NCBI GenBank assembly: GCA_016711325.1
Contig: JADJTH010000008.1
Location: 744,001-808,000, forward strand
Source of the DNA: Nigerium sp.
Lineage (GTDB): Bacteria > Actinomycetota > Actinomycetes > Propionibacteriales > Propionibacteriaceae
Direction of reading: 5' to 3'
DNA length: 64,000 nucleotides
Shown here: one piece after another, positions 7,658 to 16,600 of the stretch
Numbering within the stretch: the stretch's first letter is position 1
Layout: each line of letters opens with the position of its first letter
Translations under genes and position numbers: made by a program
Notes under the pieces: model-generated
The model's input: the letters and a program-made list of their open reading frames with translations, nothing else
What the model was told of the DNA's origin: nothing
Databases searched by the model: none

Positions 7658-9313
7658 CTAGGCATCGGTCAGGCACCCGTCGGCATCAAGGCGGATCGTG
7701 CGATCGAGCGCCAGCCGGTCCAGGAAGGCCGTATCGTGGCTGACCACCAGCAGTCCGCCCCGGTAGGCGGTCAGCGCGTCGACCAGGGAATCCAGCGTAG
7801 TCAGATCGAGATTGTTGGTCGGTTCGTCCAGCACGAGCAGGTGGTGCGGCGGCTCGGCGAGCAGCAGGGTGGCGAGCGCGACCCGGAACCGCTCGCCGCC
7901 CGACAGCGCGCCGATCGGCCGGTGCGCCAGGTCGCCCGGCAGGCCGAAGGACGCCAGCCGGTTGCGGAGGTCCCGGTCGGGCACCTGTGGTGCGGCGGCG
8001 CCCACGGCGACGAGCGGGGACGATCGGTCGTCGAGCCCGTCCAGGCGCTGCGGCAGGTAACCGATCCGGTCGGTGAGCGCCCACGCGGACGCCGCCACAC
8101 GCGGAAGGCCGTCCCCGGCCGAGTGCGGCCGGACGCCCCCGACCAGCCCGCGCAGCAGCGTCGTCTTGCCGACACCGTTCGGGCCGACCAGCGCCACCCG
8201 CTCGGGTCCGGCGATCACGATGGTGGCTGCCGCCTCGCCCGTGCCGCGCAGCTCCGCGAGGCGGCGTCCGGCGGCGACGCCGGGGTCCGGCAGCGCGAGC
8301 CTGAGGCGGGCATCGGCGCGCATCCGCACCTCGGCGTCCGCCAGTGCGGTGCGTGCGGACGCCGCACGCGCGTCCTGCATCGCCTTGCTACCGCCCTGCG
8401 CCTTCTCGGCGCGGTTCTGCCGCCAGTCCATGGCAGCGTGCGCCTCGCCCTTGGTCGCCCGCGCCTTGCCCTGGCGTGCCGACCGCGCCGCGCGCGTCTG
8501 AGCCTCGATCCGCTGCCGCTGCTCGGCTCGCACCCGCTGTTCCGCGGTGCGGACGGCCTGGGCCGCCGCCGCCTGCTCCACGGCGACCGCCTCCCGGTAG
8601 GCCGAGAACGAGCCGCCGAACAGAGTCAGAGAACCTGCGCGGAGTTCGGCGGTGGCGTCCATCAGCTCGAGCAGGGCCGCGTCGTGGCTGGCCACCACGA
8701 GCGTGCCCCGCCACACGTCGAGCAACCCGTACAGCCGGCCTCGGGCGTCGGCGTCCAGATTGTTCGTCGGCTCGTCGAGCAGGACGATCGGCGTCCGCGC
8801 CACCTCCAGCCCGACGAGCGCTGTGAGGATCGTCTCCCCGCCCGACAGCGTGCCGACGGGTCGGTTGAGCACGTCGTCGGCGTCGAGCGATCCCACCACG
8901 GACGCCAGCCGGGCCGTGAGCCGTTCGGCGAGGTCCCAGTCGTCGCCGATGGCGTCGAAATGCGCCGGGTCGGGGTCGCCGGCCTCGACCGCAGCGATCG
9001 CCGCCAGCGCTCCGGACGCTCCGAGCAGGTCGGCGACGGTGGCGTCCGCCCGCAAGGTGAGGTTCTGCGGCAGGTACCCGACCGGCCCGCCGCCGTGGAC
9101 GGTCAACGCACCTGCGTTCGGCCGCAGGTCGCCGGTGATCAGGCCGAAGAGCGTCGACTTTCCGGATCCGTTGGCGCCGATCAGGCCGGTGCGCCCGCGC
9201 GCGAACGTCGCGGTGACGCCGTCGAGCACGGGTTCGGCGCCCGGGTAGGAGAAGGTGAGGCCGGCCAGGGACACGGCAGCGTGATGATGGAACACGGCGG
9301 AGACTCCCGACAT
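7658..9313 (-). CDS. ABC-F family ATPase (two nucleotide-binding domains, no membrane part)
   Basis: The ~551-residue protein has two complete ATPase modules: Walker A GANGSGKST and GPNGVGKTT, signature LSGGE in both halves and LLDEPTNNLD / VLDEPTNNLD Walker B motifs. The halves are joined by a charged Arg/Ala-rich helical linker. No membrane segment is present, as in ABC-F proteins, which act on ribosomes (translation factors or antibiotic protection) rather than in transport. No drug class can be assigned. The ATG at 9313 (MSGVSAVF) and a GTG 24 bases upstream are both possible; neither has a strong ribosome site. It sits between aspS and the MarR gene on the same strand. Confidence 0.88.
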   Translation of the reverse strand: MSGVSAVFHHHAAVSLAGLTFSYPGAEPVLDGVTATFARGRTGLIGANGSGKSTLFGLITGDLRPNAGALTVHGGGPVGYLPQNLTLRADATVADLLGASGALAAIAAVEAGDPDPAHFDAIGDDWDLAERLTARLASVVGSLDADDVLNRPVGTLSGGETILTALVGLEVARTPIVLLDEPTNNLDADARGRLYGLLDVWRGTLVVASHDAALLELMDATAELRAGSLTLFGGSFSAYREAVAVEQAAAAQAVRTAEQRVRAEQRQRIEAQTRAARSARQGKARATKGEAHAAMDWRQNRAEKAQGGSKAMQDARAASARTALADAEVRMRADARLRLALPDPGVAAGRRLAELRGTGEAAATIVIAGPERVALVGPNGVGKTTLLRGLVGGVRPHSAGDGLPRVAASAWALTDRIGYLPQRLDGLDDRSSPLVAVGAAAPQVPDRDLRNRLASFGLPGDLAHRPIGALSGGERFRVALATLLLAEPPHHLLVLDEPTNNLDLTTLDSLVDALTAYRGGLLVVSHDTAFLDRLALDRTIRLDADGCLTDA

Positions 9314-9494
9314 CGCAGCGACAAGGTGCGCTGCCACCGGAGCGACCCCGCGCGGGGGACGCTCGACGGCTCAGCGCTGGTTAGAGGCTGGTGCCGAGAT
9401 CAGTCATCACGCGTCCGTTTCGCCGGGAATACGACTCCCCCATCATGCGCGCGGCACCCCCGCCACGGCAAACCGACGCGAGGCGGGACGGCGG

Positions 9495-9968
9495 CTATGC
9501 GCGGGCGTCCGCCACCCGGTCCAGCGCGGCCAGCAGCGCGTGGGACGCGCGCACCAGCAGGTCCATGTCGTCGAGCGTCAGGGATTGGGCGAGCTCGCCG
9601 AGGATGCGTCCGAAGATGGAGTCCATGGCCAACACCTGCTCCTGGCCGGCCTCGGTCAGCGTGACGCGGCGGATGCGGCGATCCTCCGGGTCGGCGGCGC
9701 GTCGCACGAGGCCCTTGTCGACGAGTCGCTCGATGACGCCGCTCGCGGTCGGCGCGCTGACGCCGAGCCGTTCGCCGAGCTCGTGCCCCGCGGCGCCCGG
9801 CGTCTTCGCCACCTCCATGAGCGCGCGCAACTGCTGCATCGTGAGGTCGCCCGGCACCGGCAGCGGGCCGACCAGGCGCATCGCGCGCCGGTGGACGTCG
9901 GCGTTGAGCTCGGACAGCTCCCGCATGCGCCGCGTCCGCTCGGCGTCGAGGCCCTCGGGAAGACGCAT
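9495..9968 (-). CDS. MarR-family transcriptional regulator
   Basis: The 157-residue protein has the MarR winged helix: LTMQQLRALMEVAKTPGAAG, the recognition region GVSAPTASGVIERLVDKGLV, and the wing RRAADPEDRRIRRVTLTEAG, followed by a helical dimerisation tail. It is divergent from a large RND exporter, with 104 bases between the starts, the classical arrangement for a MarR repressor of a drug or solvent efflux pump. A short inverted repeat just upstream could be its operator. Either the ATG at 9968 or the adjacent GTG at 9971 may be used. The inducer is unknown. Confidence 0.9.
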   Translation of the reverse strand: MRLPEGLDAERTRRMRELSELNADVHRRAMRLVGPLPVPGDLTMQQLRALMEVAKTPGAAGHELGERLGVSAPTASGVIERLVDKGLVRRAADPEDRRIRRVTLTEAGQEQVLAMDSIFGRILGELAQSLTLDDMDLLVRASHALLAALDRVADARA

Positions 9969-9978
9969 CACATTACTT

Positions 9979-9994
9979 TCATTTCTTCGAATGA
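9979..9994. promoter_or_regulatory. Candidate MarR operator between regulator and pump
   Basis: The sequence TCATT-tcttcg-AATGA is a 5-base inverted repeat with a 6-base centre, in an AT-rich patch ten bases upstream of the MarR start. TACCCT (10001-10006) just after it could be a -10 for the pump gene, so a bound repressor would block both promoters. Confidence 0.45.
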
Positions 9995-10072
9995 TTCGGT
10001 TACCCTAAACGATGCCGACCGTCGTCGGCCAGCCACGACGCCCCACCGGGCGCGACGAAGGGAATCGACCCA

Positions 10073-13000
10073 GTGGTCCGCTTGACCAAGCTCAGCCTCG
10101 CACACCGCACCGTGGTGATGCTGCTCACCGTGCTGACGATTGCCCTCGGCGTGTACGCCGCGGGCGCCCTGCGCCAGGAGATGATCCCCTCGATCGACCT
10201 GCCGCGGGGCGCGGTCGTGACGGTCCAGATGGGAGCCTCGCCCGATGTCGTCGAGGCGCAGGTCTCGCGTCCGATCGAGACCGCCGTGAAGGGCGTCGAT
10301 GGCGTCACGTCGGTCACCTCGCGGTCGTCGTCCGGCGTGTCGCAGGTGTCGGTGACCTGGGAGTTCGGCGTCCCGGCGGACGACATGGCCAACCGGCTGC
10401 GCACCGCCGTCGACGGCGTGTCGGGCAGCCTGCCCTCGGGGGTCGACCCGACGGTGATCACGGGCGGCACCGACGACATCCCCGTCGTGATGCTCGCCCT
10501 CTCGTCCGACGAGGGCCTCGCGGCCCTGTCGGCCAAGGCCACCGAGATCGTCGTACCGGCGCTGCAGTCGGTGCCTGGCGTCCGCGAGGCCAGCATCGCG
10601 GGCCGCGAGGAGCGCGAGATCGTCATCGCCTACGACCCCGCGAAGCTGGACGCCGAGGGCATCGATCCCGCCACGATCGGCCAGTTCTTCGCGGCCGGTG
10701 CCACCGCGATCCCCTCGGGCACCCTGCGCACCGACACGGCCAACCTGGACGTCCAGACCGGGCGCACCTTCTCGTCGACCAACGAGGTCGCGAACCTGCG
10801 CCTGCTCGGCAGCGACGGACCGGTCCGCCTCGGCGACGTCGCCACCGTCAGCGAGCAACCGGTCGCGACCACGTCGATCTCGCGCGTGGCCGGCGCGGCC
10901 GCCGTCACCGTCTCGATCACCAAGCAGGCGGACGCCAACACCGTCGCAGTCTCCCACGCCATCGCCGAGCAGACCGCGGCACTCGAGAAGGAGCTCGGGC
11001 ACGGGGCGTCCTTCATCACGGTCTTCGACCAGGCGCCGTTCATCGAGCAGTCGATCCACGACCTGACGGTCGAGGGCGGTATCGGCCTGGCCATGGCGGT
11101 GCTGGTCATCCTGATGTTCCTGCGGTCGATCCGGCCCACGCTGATCACCGCGATCTCGATCCCGTTGTCGCTGCTCATCGCCGTCATCGGGCTGTGGGTC
11201 GGCGGCCACACGCTCAACATCCTCACCCTCGGCGCGCTGACGGTCGCCATCGGACGCGTCGTGGACGACTCGATCGTCGTCATCGAGAACATCAAACGCC
11301 ATCAGGGCCTCGGCCAAACCGGCCGCGACGCGATCGTGGGCGCCGTCCGCGAGGTGTCCGGGGCCATCACGAGCTCGACCCTCACCACGGTCGCGGTGTT
11401 CGCGCCGATCGGCTTGGTCGGCGGCCAGGCCGGCGAGGTGTTCCGCCCGTTCGCGGTCGCGGCCGTGGTCGCGCTGGCGGCCTCGCTGCTCGTGTCGCTG
11501 ACGGTGGTGCCGGTGCTCGCGTCGGTCTTCATGCGCCCGCGCCAGGTCGCCGCCGCGAAGGCGGAGGACATCGCCGACGTGTCGGATACCGCGCCGTCCG
11601 GCACCGACACGCCCCTGGACGCCCACGGCGAGGACGCCGACGGCTGGCTGCATCGCGCGTACCTGCCGGTGCTGAACTGGGCGCTGGCCCACCGCTGGCT
11701 CACGGTGCTGATCGCCGTCGCGGTCTTCGCCGGCACGATGGTGCTCGTGCCCCGCATGAAGACCGACTTCATCGGCTCGATGGGCACCGAGAGCCTCTCG
11801 ATCAGCCAGGAACTCCCGCTCGGCACGGGGCTGGCGGGCACGGACGCCGCCGCCACGCGCGTCGAAGAGGTGCTCGCCGCCGACCCGGACGTGCAGACCT
11901 ACACGACGACCATCGGCGGCAGTTCGTCGCTGTTCATGGGCGGGCAGTCAGACACGAACGAGGCGAGCTTCACCGTGCCGCTGGCGCCGGGCGCCGAGGC
12001 GGCCGAGGTCGCCAAGCGGCTGCGTGAGGACCTGGGCGACCTCGGTCCGGACGCCGGCACGATCGACGTGTCGGTGGGCGCCAGCAGCGGCCAGGAGGGT
12101 CTCGTCGTCTACGTCGAGAGCTCCGATGCCGAGCGCCTCGCCGAGGCCAGCGAGGCCGTGGTCGCCATGTTGCGCGGCATCGACGGGCTCAGCAACGTGA
12201 CCAGCGACCTGGCGGTCTCGCGCGACATGCTGGCAATCGACGTGGACCCGCAGTCGGCGGCCGACCTCGGCATGACGCAGGCGTCGATCGGGCAGGCGGT
12301 CGCCCGCGCGCTGCGCGGCCAGCAGATCGGCACACTCGCGCAGGGCGATTCCACCCTGCCCGTGCTGCTGCGCACCCGGACGCCGGTCGCGTCACTCGAC
12401 GAGTTGAAGGCGCTGCGGCTTCCGGTCACCCAGCTCATGAACGCCCACGCGAAGCAGGACGCCGCGGACGCGGTCACCGCGCGCTCCGAGCGACTGCAGG
12501 CGCAGTCCAAGGCCCAGGCGCTGGACGCCTACAACGATCAGGTGCGCGCGTTGCGCGACGGCCGCGCCCAGGCGCTGCGGGCGGCGTCCGACCTGGACGA
12601 GCAGGCCGAGGCGGCCACGCACCAACTGCTGGAACTGCAGCAGCAGTTGGAGCTGGTACAGCAGAACCCCAACCCGCTGGATCCCGCCGTCACCGCCAGC
12701 GTGTACGCGCTGACGCAGCAGATCGCGGGTGTCTCGGCGCAGGCGACGCAGCTGTCGGCGGCCGCGGCGTCCTCAAGGGCCGGCGTGCAGTCGATCGACA
12801 GGCAGCTCGACGGGCTCTCCGAGTCGCGGGCCTCCCAGCTCGAGGCGCAGGCCAAACAGCAGGAAGTCACCGACGCGGGCAAGGACGCCGCCAAAGCGAC
12901 CGCTGCGGCCGTGCGCCTGGACGCCGTCGCGGACGTGTCCGTCGTGCAGGCCCCGGGCGTGGTCACCCGCGTGGACGGCATCCGCGCGGCGACCGTGACG

Positions 13001-13648
13001 GCGAGCTCGGAGGGGAACGACCTCGGCGCGACCACGAGCGCGATCGAAGCGGGGTTGGCGGCCCTGGAGCTGCCGGACGGGGTCACGGTCCGCATCGGCG
13101 GCGTCTCGCAGCAGCAGGCGGATTCCTTTCGCGACCTCGGCCTCGCGATGGCGATCGCGGTGTTCGTCGTCTACCTGATCATGGTCGGCACGTTCGGCTC
13201 CCTTCTGCAGCCGCTGATCCTGCTGGTGTCGGTGCCATTCGCGGCGACGGGCGCGCTCGGCCTGTCGCTGCTCACCGACACCCCGCTGGGCGTGCCGAGC
13301 ATGATCGGCCTGCTGATGCTGATCGGCATCGTGGTCACGAACGCGATCGTGCTGATCGACTTGATCAACCAGCGCCGGGCGGCGGGTGCGGGCGTCGGGG
13401 AATCCATCCAGGACGGCGCACGGCTGCGGCTGCGGCCGATCGTGATGACGGCGCTGGCGACGATCTTCGCCCTGGTGCCGATGGGGCTGGGCCTCACCGG
13501 CGGCGGCGTGTTCATCTCGCGTCCGCTGGCGATCGTGGTGATCGGCGGCCTGGTCAGCTCGACGCTGCTGACCCTGATCCTGGTGCCGGTGCTGTACGAC
13601 CTGCTCGAATCAGCGCGGGAGCGACGGAGGCGCGCCTCCGGCCGATGA
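10073..13648 (+). CDS. RND-family efflux transporter with inserted coiled coil
   Basis: The 1191-residue protein is an AcrB/HAE1-type RND permease: helix 1 (THRTV-like LAHRTVVMLLTVLTIALG), porter domain with MGASPDVVEAQVSRPIE, then helices including VGGHTLNILTLGALTVAIG and the proton-relay pair Asp398-Asp399 in RVVDDSIVVIENI. The second half repeats this (GTFGSLLQPLILLVSVPFA, LMLIGIVVTNAIVLIDLINQ). Residues about 786-950 interrupt the second porter domain with Gln/Ala/Leu-rich helices (for example LLELQQQLELVQQNPNP) that read as an antiparallel coiled coil. Ordinary RND pumps lack this; their adaptor protein supplies such a hairpin. No adaptor gene is adjacent. A GAAGGGA site precedes the GTG start. 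The MarR gene upstream probably controls it. Confidence 0.9.
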   Translation: MVRLTKLSLAHRTVVMLLTVLTIALGVYAAGALRQEMIPSIDLPRGAVVTVQMGASPDVVEAQVSRPIETAVKGVDGVTSVTSRSSSGVSQVSVTWEFGVPADDMANRLRTAVDGVSGSLPSGVDPTVITGGTDDIPVVMLALSSDEGLAALSAKATEIVVPALQSVPGVREASIAGREEREIVIAYDPAKLDAEGIDPATIGQFFAAGATAIPSGTLRTDTANLDVQTGRTFSSTNEVANLRLLGSDGPVRLGDVATVSEQPVATTSISRVAGAAAVTVSITKQADANTVAVSHAIAEQTAALEKELGHGASFITVFDQAPFIEQSIHDLTVEGGIGLAMAVLVILMFLRSIRPTLITAISIPLSLLIAVIGLWVGGHTLNILTLGALTVAIGRVVDDSIVVIENIKRHQGLGQTGRDAIVGAVREVSGAITSSTLTTVAVFAPIGLVGGQAGEVFRPFAVAAVVALAASLLVSLTVVPVLASVFMRPRQVAAAKAEDIADVSDTAPSGTDTPLDAHGEDADGWLHRAYLPVLNWALAHRWLTVLIAVAVFAGTMVLVPRMKTDFIGSMGTESLSISQELPLGTGLAGTDAAATRVEEVLAADPDVQTYTTTIGGSSSLFMGGQSDTNEASFTVPLAPGAEAAEVAKRLREDLGDLGPDAGTIDVSVGASSGQEGLVVYVESSDAERLAEASEAVVAMLRGIDGLSNVTSDLAVSRDMLAIDVDPQSAADLGMTQASIGQAVARALRGQQIGTLAQGDSTLPVLLRTRTPVASLDELKALRLPVTQLMNAHAKQDAADAVTARSERLQAQSKAQALDAYNDQVRALRDGRAQALRAASDLDEQAEAATHQLLELQQQLELVQQNPNPLDPAVTASVYALTQQIAGVSAQATQLSAAAASSRAGVQSIDRQLDGLSESRASQLEAQAKQQEVTDAGKDAAKATAAAVRLDAVADVSVVQAPGVVTRVDGIRAATVTASSEGNDLGATTSAIEAGLAALELPDGVTVRIGGVSQQQADSFRDLGLAMAIAVFVVYLIMVGTFGSLLQPLILLVSVPFAATGALGLSLLTDTPLGVPSMIGLLMLIGIVVTNAIVLIDLINQRRAAGAGVGESIQDGARLRLRPIVMTALATIFALVPMGLGLTGGGVFISRPLAIVVIGGLVSSTLLTLILVPVLYDLLESARERRRRASGR

Positions 13649-14500
13649 CCGCGCCGCGGCCTTGATCTGCGCGGCCATGTTCGCCCAGGGTCCGAGCGGC
13701 CAGTGGCGCATGACGTACTCGCTGGCGGCGTCCACGGCGAGCCGCCGGCTCGAGTTGCCCTGGCGCACCCACAGCTCCGGCGCCCCCGACTTCGCCGGGC
13801 GCAGGAACACCGGTCGCGGTGAGGGCGGCACCGTCACCCGGCAGAGCAGGCGGTCGGCCCCGTCCGCGTCCGGGAGCGTGCCGAACTCGACCTGGACCAG
13901 CGCCGCCGCGTTCTGCCCGAGGGTGGTCGACATAAGGTCGCGGAGCCACAGCTCGTAGCGGTCGGCGTCCGGCGCCTTGAGGGTCTTCATGTCGGAGTCC
14001 AGGCCGAGCGGCGTCCCGTCGTCCGCGACGCCGATCAGCAGTGTGCCGCCTTCGTCGTTGAGGAAGGCGCAGATCGTCTTGGCGGCCACGAGCTCGATCC
14101 TGTCGTCACGCTGGCCCGTGTGCAGGTTCACCCGGGCGGTCGACTTGAACTCCGCCCGCGCCGACTCCCCCGCCTGCACCAGCTCGGCGAGCGGGGCGTG
14201 CTGGGGGCGCTGGACGTGCGCGGCCACGCTGCCGTAGATGCTCATCCCGGCCAGCGTCATGCCGAGCCCGCACAGGATGGTCAGCGGGCTCCACAACGGG
14301 GTCGCCGGGCTGATCAGCCCGGCGATGAACAGGCCGATCGCCCAGCACGCGATGGACACGAGGACGGTCGGCGCGGCGCCCAGGTGTGCCCGCGAGCGCA
14401 CCAGCAGGCGGGCGATGCTGCCCACCGACCATGCGACGACGAGCGTCAACAGCAGTGTCAGCGCCACCTGCCAGACGAGGACCTCGCTCTCGAACGTCAT
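13610..14500 (-). CDS. Membrane-anchored AlbA_2 (Schlafen-like) domain protein
   Basis: The 296-residue protein starts with two to three hydrophobic helices (VALTLLLTLVVAWSVGSIA; VLVSIACWAIGLFIAGLI; LTILCGLGMTLAGMSIYG). A soluble domain follows with ESARAEFKSTARVNLHTGQ, VAAKTICAFLNDEGGTLLIGV and DDGTPLGLDSDMKTLK, the AlbA_2/Schlafen core (E-x-K...FLN-GG-LLIGV-DDG). These domains occur in nucleic-acid-binding regulators and in Schlafen-related nucleases, but joining to membrane helices is less usual and the function is unknown. The ATG at 14500 (MTFESEVL) starts the first helix. Its 3' end overlaps the 3' end of the convergent RND gene by 39 bases. Confidence 0.8.
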   Translation of the reverse strand: MTFESEVLVWQVALTLLLTLVVAWSVGSIARLLVRSRAHLGAAPTVLVSIACWAIGLFIAGLISPATPLWSPLTILCGLGMTLAGMSIYGSVAAHVQRPQHAPLAELVQAGESARAEFKSTARVNLHTGQRDDRIELVAAKTICAFLNDEGGTLLIGVADDGTPLGLDSDMKTLKAPDADRYELWLRDLMSTTLGQNAAALVQVEFGTLPDADGADRLLCRVTVPPSPRPVFLRPAKSGAPELWVRQGNSSRRLAVDAASEYVMRHWPLGPWANMAAQIKAAARSSAGGAPPSLPR

Positions 14501-14517
14501 CGGAGCCCCGGGATCGA

Positions 14518-15843
14518 TCAGCCCCGCGGCCTGATCGCCGGGCGCAGGTCGGCGTCCGGCGGCAGCCACGCGTCGGGATTGGCCGGCACCTGCTCACCCG
14601 ACCGGAGATCCTTGACGGACCCGTCGGAGAACCACACGTAGGGAATCCCCCGGCGGTCGGCGTAGCGGATCTGCTTGCCGAACCGGTCGGCCTTCGGAGC
14701 CACCTCGCACGGGATACCCCGGGCGCGCAGCCGGGTGGCCGTCGCCATGGCCTCGCCGCGGGTCTCCTCCGCGTCCACCGCGACCAGCACGCAGGTCGGC
14801 ACCGACCGGGACGCCGTCAGCTCGCCCTTCGCGATCAGCGGCACCAGGATGCGGCTCACGCCGACCGAGACGCCGACACCCGGCCAGGTGCGCTTGCCGT
14901 CGGAGGCGAGGGCGTCGTAGCGGCCGCCCGAGCAGATGGAGCCGAGCGACTCGTGGCCCACCATCTCGGTCTCGTAGACCGTGCCGGTGTAGTAGTCGAG
15001 ACCGCGGGCGATCTTCAGGTCGGCGACGAGGCGTCCGGGAACGGCCGCGGACGCCGCGGCGACGAGGTCGGCCAGCGCGTCCAGCCCCTCGTCGAGCAGT
15101 TCGTGCCGGACGCCGAGCGCCCGGACCCGCTCCACGAAGGACGTGTCCGCCGTGCAGATCGTCGCCAACTCCAGACACGTGCCGGCGTCGGCGTCCGCCA
15201 TTCCCACCTCGTCGACCAGCAGGGCGCGCACGGCGTCCGGGCCGATCTTGTCGAGCTTGTCGACGCGCTGCAGGACGGCCATGTGGTCGTCGACGCCGAG
15301 CCCGCGATAGAAGCCTTCGGCGAGCTTGCGGTTATTGACGTGCATCACCACGGGCGGGAGGCCGAAACGCGTGTGCAGCCGTTCCAGCGCCTCGAGCATG
15401 ACGAGCGCGACCTCGATGTCGTGGTGCGCGGCGAGCGCGTTCTCGCCGACGACGTCGATATCGGCCTGGGTGAACTCACGGTAGCGGCCCTCCTGCGGAC
15501 GCTCACCGCGCCAGACCTTCTGGATCTGGTAGCGCCGGAACGGGAACGCAAGGTGCCCGGCGTTCTCCTGCACGTAGCGGGCGAACGGAACGGTCAGGTC
15601 GAAGTGCAGGCCGAGATCGTCCGCCGCGTCGCCGTCGGCGGCGTGAAGCCGGCGCACGACGTAGACCTCTTTGGTGATCTCGCCCTTGCGGGTGAGCGAG
15701 GCCATGGTCTCGACGGCGCGGGTCTCGACCGAGGCGAAGCCGTGCAGCTCGAAGGTCTCGCGCAGCGAGTCGAGGACGGCCAGCTCGACGATCCGCCCGC
15801 CGGGGAGGAACTCGGGAAATCCGGACAATGGCTTGGGTCGCAT
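14518..15843 (-). CDS. hisS: Histidyl-tRNA synthetase
   Basis: The 441-residue class II synthetase charges tRNA-His. Visible are motif 2 (QIQKVWRGERPQEGRYREFTQ), the histidine-specific motifs ARGLDYYTGTVYE and CSGGRYDAL, motif 3 (GVGVSVGVSRILVPL) and a C-terminal anticodon-binding domain from about residue 330 (PTCVLVAVDAEETRGEA). The ATG MRPKPLSGFPEF begins five bases after the stop of the metallo-hydrolase gene, so the two are probably co-transcribed. The longer frame upstream is antisense-like noise overlapping the hydrolase and was not used. Confidence 0.96.
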   Translation of the reverse strand: MRPKPLSGFPEFLPGGRIVELAVLDSLRETFELHGFASVETRAVETMASLTRKGEITKEVYVVRRLHAADGDAADDLGLHFDLTVPFARYVQENAGHLAFPFRRYQIQKVWRGERPQEGRYREFTQADIDVVGENALAAHHDIEVALVMLEALERLHTRFGLPPVVMHVNNRKLAEGFYRGLGVDDHMAVLQRVDKLDKIGPDAVRALLVDEVGMADADAGTCLELATICTADTSFVERVRALGVRHELLDEGLDALADLVAAASAAVPGRLVADLKIARGLDYYTGTVYETEMVGHESLGSICSGGRYDALASDGKRTWPGVGVSVGVSRILVPLIAKGELTASRSVPTCVLVAVDAEETRGEAMATATRLRARGIPCEVAPKADRFGKQIRYADRRGIPYVWFSDGSVKDLRSGEQVPANPDAWLPPDADLRPAIRPRG

Positions 15844-15848
15844 GGTTT

Positions 15849-16535
15849 CTACCCCAGAAAGGACGGTTGCAGGTAAGGGTTGGTGGCGCGCTCGCGGGCC
15901 ACGCTGGTCCGCGGCCCGTGGCCGGGCAGCAGCACCGCGTCGTCCGGCAGGCCGAGCACCACGGTGCGCAGTGAGTCGAGCATGGCGGCCTGATCGCCTC
16001 CGGGCAGGTCGGTGCGCCCGATGGACCCGGCGAACACGACGTCGCCGGAGAAGACGAGCTCGCGGACGCCGTGCGCTTCGCCCGGCGCAGCGCCGAGTGC
16101 GTTCCGCAGGATCACGCAGCCCGGACGGTGACCCGGGGCGTGGACCACCTCGAAGGTCGTCGCGGCGATAGCGAGACGCTCCCCGCCGGACCACACCCGC
16201 AGGTCGGCCGGCTCGCGCAGAACGACCCCGAGTCCGGCCAGCAGGTCCGCCGACACGCCCGGCAGGCCGGAATCGGTCAGGAGTTCGCGATCCGCTTCGT
16301 GGATCCAGGCGGGGACGCCGTAACGGTCGGCCACCTCCGCGGCCGTGGCCACGTGGTCGATGTGCCCGTGGCTGAGCAGGACTCCCTCGACCGTCAGACC
16401 GTTCTCCTCGACGATCCGAAAGACCGCCTCGGCCGCACCGACTCCGGGGTCGACGACGACCGTGCGCGTGCCGTCGGGGGCGAACACGTAGCAGTTCGCC
16501 TGCCAGGGGCCGGCGGGGAACGAGGTCAGGAACAT
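15849..16535 (-). CDS. Metallo-beta-lactamase-fold hydrolase (glyoxalase II-like)
   Basis: The 228-residue protein has the metal-binding motif SHGHIDH (HxHxDH), HAPGHRPGCVIL, the bridging acid in VFSGDVVFAGSIGRTDLPGGD and a final His in LLPGHGPRTSVARE, as in the glyoxalase II/YcbL group that hydrolyses thioesters or related substrates. The substrate is not identifiable. The ATG at 16535 is preferred over a GTG nine bases upstream because AAGG lies at a suitable distance. It is divergent from the DUF349 gene and directly upstream of hisS, a pairing common in actinobacteria. Confidence 0.88.
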   Translation of the reverse strand: MFLTSFPAGPWQANCYVFAPDGTRTVVVDPGVGAAEAVFRIVEENGLTVEGVLLSHGHIDHVATAAEVADRYGVPAWIHEADRELLTDSGLPGVSADLLAGLGVVLREPADLRVWSGGERLAIAATTFEVVHAPGHRPGCVILRNALGAAPGEAHGVRELVFSGDVVFAGSIGRTDLPGGDQAAMLDSLRTVVLGLPDDAVLLPGHGPRTSVARERATNPYLQPSFLG

Positions 16536-16600
16536 GTTCGTCACCTTATCGAGTGCCGGGAGCGCGCATGAGGCATGAGTTTTCGGGCAAGATGGGACAC

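Noticed and set aside
5552..9664. A 1370-codon open frame on the plus strand
   Set aside because: It runs antisense to aspS and the ABC-F gene, whose proteins are clearly real. Long antisense frames are expected at this GC content, and its translation has low-complexity Arg/Gly/Ala composition.
14518..16194. HisS extended upstream to 16194
   Set aside because: The extra residues are Arg-rich, overlap the metallo-hydrolase gene in another frame and lack homology; the ATG at 15843 gives a normal-length enzyme.
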